DNA of 31,517 nt from Faecimorpha stercoravium (lineage in GTDB: Bacteria; Bacillota; Clostridia; Lachnospirales; Bianqueaceae): contig DVGT01000045.1 of NCBI GenBank assembly GCA_018712555.1, positions 1-31,517 on the forward strand, in the 5' to 3' direction. The first letter of the stretch is position 1, and each line of letters begins with the position of its first letter. The notes beneath the pieces are model-generated. The model worked only from the letters and a program-made list of their open reading frames with translations. It ran no database searches and had not been told where the DNA came from. Below are positions 1 through 7,448 of this stretch, piece by piece. The position numbers and the translations under genes are program-made.

Positions 1-131
1 TTACAGTATAAAGGAAATCTATGTAATAGAGCCTAATGTGGCTCTGAATTACCGGAATATGTGGCTCTTATTTTCCGGAATGGCGGCTCTCAAAGTCTGG
101 ACAGGTGGCTCAAAGAGCCCCGGAATAATCA
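1..131. mobile_element. Possible terminal region of an IS21-type insertion sequence (element continues left of the window)
   Basis: A cluster of short repeats is visible: GTGGCTC at 38-44, 61-67 and 105-111, a variant GCGGCTC at 83-89, and CCGGAAT at 52-58, 75-81 and 120-126. The outer end, read on the minus strand, starts TGATTATTCCGG at 131-120. Iterated short sites behind a TG...CA terminus are typical of IS21-family ends, where they bind the transposase. The repeats stop where homology of the neighbouring gene remnant begins, which fits an insertion junction near 131. No transposase lies in the window, so the family assignment is inference and the other end is unseen. Confidence 0.4.
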
Positions 132-438
132 AAACTGCTTTTTGGTTGAGTGATAATTTTATCGCCTCATTTATTGCCCCATTTATTACCTCATTATTCG
201 CATTTATTGCCCCATTCCGTATCGTCGCATTGAGCATAAACGCGTTATCACTGTATTCCGGCGCAGGAAGACCTGCGGCAGCCATTTCCTTAAACATACG
301 ATCAACGCCTTCACCAAATTCTTTGACATAATCATATTCTTGAAGGAAACGAGCGATTTTGGGATTGCGTGAAAAATGTACAGTGCGGATATTGCTCAAA
401 CGCACAATGCCGGGGAGAGTGCCGGGACTCTCTACATA
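132..438 (-). pseudogene. C-terminal remnant of a divergent-AAA / AlbA_2 ATP-binding regulator
   Basis: On the minus strand the reading frame after a stop at 439-441 encodes SPGTLPG, then NIRT.HFSRNPKIA and EFGEGVDRM. These are hallmarks of the C-terminal ATPase-like domain of the AlbA_2/AAA_4 family of putative DNA-binding regulators. A run rich in N-G-A-I-N repeats follows, which is also usual near the C-terminus of this family. The whole N-terminal AlbA-like half is missing, and the frame runs into the IS-like end at about 131, so the normal terminus is lost too. It lies just past the purB terminator in the same orientation. I read it as a dead fragment. A GTG at 405 could start a short protein, but no ribosome binding site supports it. 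Confidence 0.6.
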
Positions 439-486
439 TCAAAAAAAGAACCAACGCATTCTACACGTCGGTTCTCTTTTTGATAT
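439..486 (-). terminator. Bidirectional intrinsic terminator behind purB
   Basis: Arms GAACCAACG (449-457) and CGTCGGTTC (466-474) form a hairpin with one G-U type mismatch. They are flanked by a long A tract on the left and a T tract on the right, and the outer bases ATATCAAAAA/TTTTTGATAT extend the stem. Each strand therefore shows a GC stem followed by U residues. It lies 7-50 bases after the purB stop and ends the leftward pur operon. Confidence 0.85.
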
Positions 487-492
487 ATGGAT

Positions 493-1926
493 TTATACGT
501 TGACTTCCGCAATGACTTCTGCGTCGTCCTTATACTTTTCCAGAATAGGAGCGACTTCCTCACGCAGGAAATCATCGACCTGCTGCGGAGCGCGTCCTAC
601 GAAATTCTCTGGGCGAATCAGTGCCTTCAGTTCTTCCAATGTGGTTCCGAAGATGGGATCCTGCGCGATCAGTTCCAGCAGAGGATTATCTCCGCCTTCC
701 TGCTTGATCACGCGCCCGGCCTCCATGGAATGTACGCGAATGCGTTCATGCAGCTCCTGACGGTCGCCACCGCGCTTCACTGCATCCATCATGATATTTT
801 CGGTCGCCATAAAGGGTAGTTCTTTCATCAAGCGCTGTTCGATCACCTTCGGGTAGACCACCAGACCATCCGAAACATTGATGTATAGCGTCAGGATAGC
901 ATCGACGGCCAGAAATGCTTCCGGAATCGAAAGACGCTTATTCGCGGAGTCATCCAGCGTGCGTTCAAACCATTGGGTCGCCGCGGTGATGGCCGGATTC
1001 AGTGCGTCCACCATCACATAGCGGGAGAGAGAAGCGATTCGCTCTGAGCGCATCGGGTTTCTCTTATAGGCCATGGCAGAAGAACCAATCTGCTTGGACT
1101 CAAAGGGCTCTTCGATCTCCTTCAGATGCTGCAGAAGACGAATGTCACTGGAAAACTTAGAAGCGGACTGCGCGATGCCGGACAATACATTCAGCACGCG
1201 GCTATCGATCTTACGAGAGTAGGTCTGACCGGATACAGCATAGACGCCGGAATATCCCATCTTCTCAGCGATCTTACGATCCAGCGCCCGAACCTTCTCA
1301 TGATCGCCCTCAAAGAGCTCCAGGAAAGAAGCCTGGGTTCCCGTGGTACCCTTAGCGCCGCGCAGTTTCGCGTGCACCAGACAATGTTCGATATCTTCCA
1401 GATCCAGCAATAGATCCTGCATCCATAGGGTAGCGCGCTTACCTACAGTAGTGGGCTGGGCGGGCTGAAAATGGGTGAATGCCAATGTGGGCAGATTCTT
1501 ATAGGTATCAGCAAACTTGGATAGATGACGAATCAGGGCTACCAGTTTGCGGCGTACCAGACGCAGCGCCTCATACATGACGATAAGATCGGTGTTATCG
1601 CCAACATAACAGGAGGTCGCGCCCAGGTGAATGATTCCTTTGGCAGAAGGACACTGTACACCGTAGGCATAGACGTGAGACATCACATCATGCCGAACTT
1701 CCTTCTCGCGGGCCTGCGCCACATCATAATTGATATCATCCTGATGCGCCTTCAGTTCCGCGATCTGCTCATCCGTGATGGGAAGTCCCAGTTCCTGTTC
1801 GGCCTCCGCCAGTGCGATCCACAGACGGCGCCAGGTGCGGAATTTTACATCATCCGAGAACAGATGCTGCATCTCATAGCTGGCATAGCGAGAGGCTAAT
1901 GGAGTGTTATAAATATCGTGAGCCAC
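493..1926 (-). CDS. purB: Adenylosuccinate lyase
   Basis: This cytoplasmic enzyme removes fumarate from SAICAR to give AICAR and from adenylosuccinate to give AMP, so it acts twice in purine synthesis. The 477-residue product has the fumarase/aspartase-superfamily signature SSAMAYKRNP, the flexible catalytic loop, plus HLGATSCYVGDN and TGTQASFLELF segments expected of PurB. Its length matches the longer PurB form of Firmicutes and animals. It is the last gene of the leftward purA-purC-purB operon: purC ends 13 bases upstream, and a strong hairpin follows. No frameshift or missing motif was seen. Confidence 0.97.
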   Translation of the reverse strand: MAHDIYNTPLASRYASYEMQHLFSDDVKFRTWRRLWIALAEAEQELGLPITDEQIAELKAHQDDINYDVAQAREKEVRHDVMSHVYAYGVQCPSAKGIIHLGATSCYVGDNTDLIVMYEALRLVRRKLVALIRHLSKFADTYKNLPTLAFTHFQPAQPTTVGKRATLWMQDLLLDLEDIEHCLVHAKLRGAKGTTGTQASFLELFEGDHEKVRALDRKIAEKMGYSGVYAVSGQTYSRKIDSRVLNVLSGIAQSASKFSSDIRLLQHLKEIEEPFESKQIGSSAMAYKRNPMRSERIASLSRYVMVDALNPAITAATQWFERTLDDSANKRLSIPEAFLAVDAILTLYINVSDGLVVYPKVIEQRLMKELPFMATENIMMDAVKRGGDRQELHERIRVHSMEAGRVIKQEGGDNPLLELIAQDPIFGTTLEELKALIRPENFVGRAPQQVDDFLREEVAPILEKYKDDAEVIAEVNV

Positions 1927-1939
1927 GAGATACCTCCTC

Positions 1940-2644
1940 TTACAGGCCCAGACGGCGCATAACTTCCTGATAGGCTTCTTCTACGCCGCCCAGATCTCTG
2001 CGGAAACGATCCTTATCCAGCTTGTCATGAGTCTTTACATCCCACAAACGGCAGGTGTCCGGAGAAATCTCATCTGCCAGGATGATCTGTCCATGATAGC
2101 GGCCGAACTCAATCTTGAAATCCACCAGTTCGATGCCGATGGACAGGAAGAACGCCTTCAGCTCTTCGTTGATCTTCATGGTCAGCGTGCTGATAGTCTC
2201 CAGCTCCTCCGGGGTCGCCAGATCCAGAGCCAGGATGTGGGAATTATTGATCATAGGATCGCCCAGGGCATCATCCTTCAGGCAGAATTCCAGTGTGGGG
2301 CAGGAGAGCACACGACCTTCTTCCACACCGAAACGCTTGGAGAAGCTGCCGGCAGCAATGTTACGCACGATAACTTCCAGAGGAACAATCTCCACTTTCT
2401 TGACAGCGGTTTCACGATCGGAGAGTTCTTCGATCAGATGTGTCGGTACGCCCTTCTTCTCCAGCATGGCAAACATCATGTTGCTCATGCGGTTGTTGAT
2501 GACGCCCTTGCCGGTGATGGTACCCTTCTTCAGACCGTTAAAAGCGGTCGCATCATCCTTATACTCGACGATATAGGCATCCGGATTATCGGTCACAAAT
2601 ACCTTCTTTGCTTTTCCTTCATACAGCATTTCTTTCTTTTCCAT
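1940..2644 (-). CDS. purC: SAICAR synthetase (phosphoribosylaminoimidazole-succinocarboxamide synthase)
   Basis: It catalyses ATP-dependent joining of aspartate to CAIR to give SAICAR, the substrate of PurB encoded next. The 234-residue length is typical of bacterial PurC. Visible family segments are the N-terminal LYEGKAKKVF strand, the YKDDATAFNG stretch, EVIVRNIAAGSF, and the C-terminal LADEISPDTCRLWD block that binds nucleotide and substrate. A ribosome binding site GGAGAG sits upstream of the ATG at 2644. It follows purA by 26 bases, so the three genes are almost certainly cotranscribed. Confidence 0.97.
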   Translation of the reverse strand: MEKKEMLYEGKAKKVFVTDNPDAYIVEYKDDATAFNGLKKGTITGKGVINNRMSNMMFAMLEKKGVPTHLIEELSDRETAVKKVEIVPLEVIVRNIAAGSFSKRFGVEEGRVLSCPTLEFCLKDDALGDPMINNSHILALDLATPEELETISTLTMKINEELKAFFLSIGIELVDFKIEFGRYHGQIILADEISPDTCRLWDVKTHDKLDKDRFRRDLGGVEEAYQEVMRRLGL

Positions 2645-2670
2645 GATTGATTCTCTCCTTAGTTCATATA

Positions 2671-3945
2671 TTATTCCATTATTAAGTAAGCGTCGCGAGC
2701 AGCTCCGACAGAGACATACTTGACAGGGCAGCCCATGGACTCTTCAATGAAACGAATGTAATCGTAAGCAGCCTTCGGAAGATCGGAGGCCTTACGGCAG
2801 GCACTGATGTCGCAATGCCATCCTTCCATATAGGTATATACCGGCTTTGCACGATCCAATGCGGCGCCGAAGGGGAATTCATGAATGATCTCACCATCCA
2901 GCTCATAGGCTGTGCAGACAGGGATCTTTTCCATGTAGGATAATACATCCAGCTTCGTCAGGGCCAGCATCGTAGCTCCCTGGACTCGTGTGCCGTAACG
3001 AGAAGCGACCACGTCAAAACCACCGACGCGACGGGGACGTCCTGTAGCAGCACCGTATTCGCCACCGGCTTTACGGAGGGCCTCGGCTTCTTCACCAAAC
3101 ATTTCACAGGTAAAAGGACCTTCTCCTACACAGGAGGAATAGGCCTTGATGATCCCTACCACATCATCCAGACGATGGTTCGGGATGCCGGCACCCACTG
3201 GTGCATAGGCAGCAATGGTCGAAGAAGAGGAAGTATAGGGATAAATACCGAAATCAATATCCCGGAGAGCACCCAGCTGTGCTTCAAATAGAATTTTCTT
3301 GTCGGCTTTTGCGGCCTGATCCAGAAACAGGCTGGTATCGCAGACAAAATCCTTGAGCGGGGTGAAGTACTCATCCAACCAATGAACCAGCTCTTCAAAC
3401 ACGATGGGCTTTGCGCCATATACCCGCTCCATGGTCAGGTTCTTCCATTCGACAATGTCACGAAGACGGGGCAGCAGTGTATCCATATGCAGCAGATCAC
3501 CCATGCGAATGCCCTTCTTCATATATTTGTCACCATATACATAGGCAATTCCACGGCGAGTGGAACCGTATTTCTTATCGGCCAGGCGGGTTTCCTCCAG
3601 ACAGTCCTGATCCACATGATAGGGCATGCAGACAATCGCGCGATCGCTGATCTTCAGATTCTTCGGCGTGATTTCAATACCGCCCTTACGCAGATTTTCG
3701 ATCTCGCCGCATAGATGATGCAGGTCGATGACCATGCCATTCCCCATGACGTTGACCACGTTTTCATGAAAAATTCCGGAAGGGATGAGATTCAAAATAA
3801 ATGATCCCCGGGGATTTACGACAGTATGACCTGCGTTGTTGCCGCCCTGATAGCGGACAACCACATCGTAATCCTGACAGAGAAGATCCACCATACGGCC
3901 TTTGCCTTCGTCTCCCCAGTTGATACCAGTAATGGCTGTTAGCAT
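2671..3945 (-). CDS. purA: Adenylosuccinate synthetase
   Basis: It converts IMP, aspartate and GTP to adenylosuccinate, the first committed step to AMP and the second substrate of PurB. The N-terminal GINWGDEGKGRMVDL P-loop-like motif, the GGNNAGHTV segment, the GIGPAY-like block replaced here by STRRGIAYVYGDK, and the GRPRRVGGFD motif mark PurA. I chose the ATG at 3945 (424 residues) because AAGAAGG lies 7 bases before it. The frame remains open to 3999, but that extension carries no family homology, and the ATG at 3951 sits too close to the ribosome binding site. First gene of the operon, with a consensus promoter about 105 bases upstream. Confidence 0.95.
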   Translation of the reverse strand: MLTAITGINWGDEGKGRMVDLLCQDYDVVVRYQGGNNAGHTVVNPRGSFILNLIPSGIFHENVVNVMGNGMVIDLHHLCGEIENLRKGGIEITPKNLKISDRAIVCMPYHVDQDCLEETRLADKKYGSTRRGIAYVYGDKYMKKGIRMGDLLHMDTLLPRLRDIVEWKNLTMERVYGAKPIVFEELVHWLDEYFTPLKDFVCDTSLFLDQAAKADKKILFEAQLGALRDIDFGIYPYTSSSSTIAAYAPVGAGIPNHRLDDVVGIIKAYSSCVGEGPFTCEMFGEEAEALRKAGGEYGAATGRPRRVGGFDVVASRYGTRVQGATMLALTKLDVLSYMEKIPVCTAYELDGEIIHEFPFGAALDRAKPVYTYMEGWHCDISACRKASDLPKAAYDYIRFIEESMGCPVKYVSVGAARDAYLIME

Positions 3946-4049
3946 AGACATTCCTTCTTTCCTAAAATACGGAACGGTTCCAATAAAAAAGCCGCCCATG
4001 TTATAAGCAAACGATCCGGCGGTATGGCATAAAACCCCATTCCATTCCG

Positions 4050-4078
4050 ATTATACACATTCAAAAGATGCTTGTCAA
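4050..4078 (-). promoter_or_regulatory. Sigma-A promoter of purA-purC-purB
   Basis: On the minus strand TTGACA (4078-4073) and TATAAT (4055-4050) are separated by 17 bases, a perfect consensus match. The leader to the purA start is about 100 bases. No clear PurR box or purine riboswitch fold was recognised in it. Confidence 0.9.
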
Positions 4079-4085
4079 GGAATTC

Positions 4086-4114
4086 TTGACGGAAGAGGCG
4101 GAAAATGATACAAT
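4086..4114 (+). promoter_or_regulatory. Sigma-A promoter of the MFS/glycosidase pair
   Basis: TTGACG (4086-4091), 17 bases, then TACAAT (4109-4114), giving a transcript start about 30 bases before the MFS gene. Its -35 box is only 7 bases from the divergent purA -35 box. Together they form a short palindrome GTCAAG-GAATT-CTTGAC (4074-4090). Confidence 0.8.
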
Positions 4115-4149
4115 AACGAGCGAAAAAAGATCATTTTGGGGGAAGATGC

Positions 4150-5364
4150 ATGAAAAAGATCGTATCGCCCATGCTTCCATTCTTTATGATTGTTTGTCTG
4201 CAATCCATGGCAGCCAATTTTGCGCATCCCGTGACGCCGACGATCATACAGAATCTGGGTCTGGGAGACTATATGTTTGGACTTGCTTTTGCCGGAATGG
4301 CAGGTACGAGCTTCTTATTCTCGCCCTTCTGGGGAAAACTGGCGGATTATGTCCAGAGCCGTACTATTCTCTTGATCTGTAACCTGGGATATGCGGTGGG
4401 GCAGATTCTGTTCAGCCTGGGTACGACAGAAGTTACGATCATGATGGCGCGGTTTGTCTCCGGCTTTTTTGTGGGCGGCGTAAACGTCTGTATGCTGACA
4501 TATACGGTCAATATGTCGGCACCGGAGCAGCGGGGAAGTCACTTGACCATTCAGGCCACAGCCGTGACAGTCGCGGGTACCTTTGGCTATATGATTGGCG
4601 GTGTACTGGGAGAGGTTTCCGTGAATCTGGCATTTGGCATGCAGGCGTTGTGTCTGTCTTTGTCGGCATTCCTGTTTTTCTTCCTATTAAAAAATGACCG
4701 GACAGATCGGCAGGGACATATTCCGATGGGACAGGTGGTACGCAACGCGAATCCGTTTGCGGCGTTTCTGTCTGCCAAACAGTTCATGACGATGTTGTTT
4801 GGCGTACTTTTTGTCGTGGTCTTCATGATCAATTTCGCATTTACAGCGTACGATCAGTGCTTCAATTATTATATCAAAGATCAGTTTGGCTTTTCTTCCA
4901 TGTATAACGGCTTCATCAAAGCAGCCATTGGCCTGATTTCCTTGTTGGCAAACATGACGTTATGTATGTATATCATAAGAAAGACGGATACAGCGCGTTC
5001 GGAAGTGAAAGTGCTTTTGGTCAGTGCGATCGCGTTGTTTGGCGCAATTATAGGAGATGCGGTGGTTCCCTTTATTCTGCTGACGGTCGTGTATCTCAGT
5101 ATGAATGCGGTCAGTGTGCCGGTGCTGCAATCTATAGTGGCGGATCGGGCACCCCATGAGAGCAGTAATATTGTCATGGGATTCTATAATGCGATTCGAT
5201 CCTTCGGACAGGTATGGGGAGCAACATTTGCAGGATTTGCGTATAGTGCCGGTCCCAAGGTCCCCTTCTTATGGGCCGGTATTGCCTTAATCATAGGAGG
5301 ACTGGGGACGGTTGTATATATTATCCTGAGTCATAGGAGGAATGAAACATGTGGGAAAGCGTAA
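4150..5364 (+). CDS. Major facilitator superfamily transporter, probably for a sugar
   Basis: This is a 404-residue polytopic membrane protein with about 12 hydrophobic segments. The MFS motif A appears as GKLADYVQSR between helices 2 and 3, and a second GxLxD-like loop is weaker in the C-half. The ATG at 4150 follows GGGGGA with suitable spacing. Its last 16 bases overlap a glycosidase gene, so the two are translationally linked. That context suggests it brings in a di- or oligosaccharide that the partner splits, but the substrate cannot be read from sequence. A drug efflux role is the alternative for MFS proteins of this size. Confidence 0.85.
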   Translation: MKKIVSPMLPFFMIVCLQSMAANFAHPVTPTIIQNLGLGDYMFGLAFAGMAGTSFLFSPFWGKLADYVQSRTILLICNLGYAVGQILFSLGTTEVTIMMARFVSGFFVGGVNVCMLTYTVNMSAPEQRGSHLTIQATAVTVAGTFGYMIGGVLGEVSVNLAFGMQALCLSLSAFLFFFLLKNDRTDRQGHIPMGQVVRNANPFAAFLSAKQFMTMLFGVLFVVVFMINFAFTAYDQCFNYYIKDQFGFSSMYNGFIKAAIGLISLLANMTLCMYIIRKTDTARSEVKVLLVSAIALFGAIIGDAVVPFILLTVVYLSMNAVSVPVLQSIVADRAPHESSNIVMGFYNAIRSFGQVWGATFAGFAYSAGPKVPFLWAGIALIIGGLGTVVYIILSHRRNETCGKA

Positions 5365-6584
5365 AACAATATGTGAAAGAGAATCTGTCAAGAATGCGGC
5401 GGGAGCCGGGCGGCATTCTGCGATATCCGTATATCGTACCGGGATCGGATACCTATGCCACCACGTTGTGGGATTGGGATTCCTGGTGGACCTGCATTGC
5501 GATAGGACAGGCGGACGCGGAGGAAGGGACCGCGAAGAACTCTCTTCCCTACGAACAGGGCTGTATCCTCAATTTCCTGGATCATATGGATGAACAGGGA
5601 AAGATGCCGATTCTCATCACGAATGATAATTTCCTACCGGACAATGAGATGGACTATATCGGCAAAAATAATCATAAACCAGTTTTGGCCCAGCATGCGC
5701 TGTACACGGCCCAGAAAAGCGGAGATCTGACTTGGCTGTTGCCGTATCTGGATCGGCTGGATACCTTTGTCTCTTATTTTGGAAAGTATGCTACGCATGA
5801 AGAGACGGGACTGGCCTATTGGGAAAATGATTTTGCCGTCGGTGTGGATAATGAGCCGATCATTTATTTCCGCCCTGAAAAGAGTACGGCCGCTTTATAC
5901 CTGAATTGCCTTTTGTATCGGGAAGAACTGGCAATGGCGAAGTTATGGGAGTTGGCGGATCACCAGGGTCGAGCCGGACATTGGCTGGCTGCGGCGGAAT
6001 CATTGGCCGAAAGTGTCCGCCGGTACTGCTGGGATGAGAGAGACCAGAGCTTCTACTCTGTAGATATCCTGCTGCAGAAGGTGGATCCGGAGCGATGGCT
6101 GCATCATGAGGCTCCCAGATCCTGGCCCTGTTTGTTGATGCGGATCGATACATGGACGAATTTCCTGCCGTTATGGGCAGGCATTGCTACGCCAGAACAG
6201 GCCAAGAAGGTGCTGCGCCGCCTGGAGAATCCCGATAGTTTCATGGGGACATATGGTGTGAGGACACTGTCAAAACAGGAACCCATGTACAATTTGAAGG
6301 CGACCAATAATCCTTCCAACTGGCTGGGTCCCGTATGGGGAGTATCTAATTATATGGTATTTCGCGGACTGCAGCGATATGGTTTTCGCGAAGAGGCTAC
6401 AGAGTTGGCGCGTAGAACTGCCAATTTATTTGAGAAAGATCTGAAAGAAACCGGAACCTTCCATGAGTTTTACGATCCAGACCGGGGCATCGGCATCCGT
6501 ACGCCAGACTTCCAGAATTGGAACTGCCTGGTGCTGAATATGATCGCTTATCTGGAAGGAAGAACGCAAATCACCGAATTTTGA
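5349..6584 (+). CDS. GH63/trehalase-like (MGH1-type) alpha-glycosidase
   Basis: This 411-residue protein has no signal peptide, so it should act in the cytoplasm. It shows the (alpha/alpha)6-barrel signatures of clan GH-G: LWDWDSWWT near residue 38, WENDFAVGVDNEP around 160-172, SNWLGPVWGVSN around 325, and FHEFYDP around 371. By family analogy Asp167 (in GVDN) would be the general acid and Glu373 (in FHEFYDP) the base. Related enzymes act on mannosylglycerate, glucosylglycerate or trehalose-like sugars; which applies here is unknown. An AGGAGG site lies inside the end of the preceding MFS gene, with a 16-base gene overlap. A uptake-and-hydrolysis module is the simplest reading. Confidence 0.85.
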   Translation: MWESVKQYVKENLSRMRREPGGILRYPYIVPGSDTYATTLWDWDSWWTCIAIGQADAEEGTAKNSLPYEQGCILNFLDHMDEQGKMPILITNDNFLPDNEMDYIGKNNHKPVLAQHALYTAQKSGDLTWLLPYLDRLDTFVSYFGKYATHEETGLAYWENDFAVGVDNEPIIYFRPEKSTAALYLNCLLYREELAMAKLWELADHQGRAGHWLAAAESLAESVRRYCWDERDQSFYSVDILLQKVDPERWLHHEAPRSWPCLLMRIDTWTNFLPLWAGIATPEQAKKVLRRLENPDSFMGTYGVRTLSKQEPMYNLKATNNPSNWLGPVWGVSNYMVFRGLQRYGFREEATELARRTANLFEKDLKETGTFHEFYDPDRGIGIRTPDFQNWNCLVLNMIAYLEGRTQITEF

Positions 6585-6592
6585 TTCATATG

Positions 6593-6782
6593 CAAAAGGG
6601 GCGTTGCAAAATACCTACGCTGTCTCACCATTGATACAGAATGAAAGAGTATGATCTTCTAAGGAGTTCCGTGAATGCACGAGCTCCTTTTTCGTTTCCA
6701 AGATGTTCCATAAAGATGAGAAATCCAGGGCTTTTCTCATTTGTCCAGAGATTTCTCATCTATTTTGCAATGGCCCCTTCTG
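6593..6782. mobile_element. MITE-like element with terminal inverted repeats
   Basis: The left end (6593-6613) and right end (6761-6782) are inverted copies sharing AAGGGGC and TTGCAAAATA with a short indel between. A second inverted pair, GATGAGAAATC (6715-6725) and GATTTCTCATC (6750-6760), abuts the right end. An ATAT occurs near both outer borders as a weak candidate target duplication. At 190 bp with no gene, this fits a non-autonomous miniature element. The terminal sequence resembles IS1182-type ends from memory only. A plain nested RNA hairpin is the alternative. Confidence 0.45.
6661..6694 (+). terminator. Intrinsic terminator of the MFS/glycosidase operon
   Basis: AAGGAG (6661-6666) and CTCCTT (6684-6689) pair around a loop, with further partial pairing of CGTG/CACG inside, and T residues follow. 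It lies inside the MITE-like element, 77 bases after the glycosidase stop. Confidence 0.65.
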
Positions 6783-6928
6783 ATATAGACAGTACGGATA
6801 TAAACATCAATTTTTGATTTCAGCCAAGAATTGCGTGAGTTTCCTATAACTCAGGAAAACGAAGGCTGCATCGTCAAATATTCAGGAGGTGTTCACAATT
6901 TGTACTTTCTTTTTACCTTCAAATGCGC

Positions 6929-6954
6929 TATACTATAGAAAAGTATTATATACT
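6929..6954 (+). promoter_or_regulatory. Probable promoter and operator of the Lrp/aminotransferase pair
   Basis: TATACT (6929-6934) is a fair -10 box without a good -35 partner at 17 bases (TTGTAC at 6900 is 23 bases away). AGTAT/ATACT arms at 6942-6954 form a near-palindrome just before the ribosome binding site. It could bind the Lrp-type product, which often regulates itself. The rest of the 385-base gap holds only the element at 6593-6782 and small hairpins. Confidence 0.35.
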
Positions 6955-6968
6955 GGGGAGGATATAGG

Positions 6969-7448
6969 ATGCAGGAACTTTTAGAGATTTTGGAGAAGAA
7001 CAGTCGGATTTCGGTGAAAGACCTGGCGGTGATGCTGGAGGAGGATGAAGCCGGAATCGCCTCGCAGATGACCCAGTTGGAGAAGGATAAGATTATTTTT
7101 GGATATCATACCATGATTGATTGGGATAAGGCCAAGATAGATCGGGTGACGGCTCTCATAGAAGTCAGAGTCACCCCGCAGCGAGGAGAAGGCTTTGATT
7201 ATATAGCACAGAGAATCTATCAGTTTGAAGAGGTGACAGCAGTCTATTTGATGAGCGGAGCCTTTGATTTGACGGTCATTGTAGAAGGAAAGACCATGAA
7301 AGAAGTGGCTCTTTTTGTAGCAAGGCGGCTGGCGCCCATTGATCAGGTGCTGAGCACCTCTACGCATTTCATTTTGAAGAGATACAAGGATCATGGTGTA
7401 GTATTGGAAGAAACTAAAAATGATGAAAGGATGCTTGTATCGCCATGA
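6969..7448 (+). CDS. Lrp/AsnC-family transcriptional regulator
   Basis: A 159-residue protein. The first 60 residues (LLEILEKNSRISVKDLAVML) form the winged helix-turn-helix, and residues 70-145 form the RAM ligand-binding domain, with a VMLSGxxD-type turn seen here as LMSGAFDLTV. Proteins of this class form octamers or dimers that sense amino acids and control metabolism. GGGGAGGA precedes the ATG. The stop overlaps the start of the following aminotransferase as ATGA, so it probably controls and is cotranscribed with that enzyme. The effector is unknown. Confidence 0.92.
   Translation: MQELLEILEKNSRISVKDLAVMLEEDEAGIASQMTQLEKDKIIFGYHTMIDWDKAKIDRVTALIEVRVTPQRGEGFDYIAQRIYQFEEVTAVYLMSGAFDLTVIVEGKTMKEVALFVARRLAPIDQVLSTSTHFILKRYKDHGVVLEETKNDERMLVSP

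Noticed and set aside
160..235. Short repeated words (ATTTATTGCCCCATT) as a possible tandem repeat or CRISPR-like array
   Set aside because: They encode the N-G-A-I-N type repeats of the gene remnant and lack regular repeat-spacer units.
4016..4150. Purine riboswitch or PurR box in the purA leader
   Set aside because: No conserved purine-riboswitch core or PurR-box pair could be found by eye; only the promoter pair and the -35 palindrome are clear.
6899..6937. A 12-codon frame starting TTG after AGGAGGTG upstream of the Lrp gene
   Set aside because: Too short to judge, spans the likely -10 region, and no amino acid run that would indicate a leader peptide.
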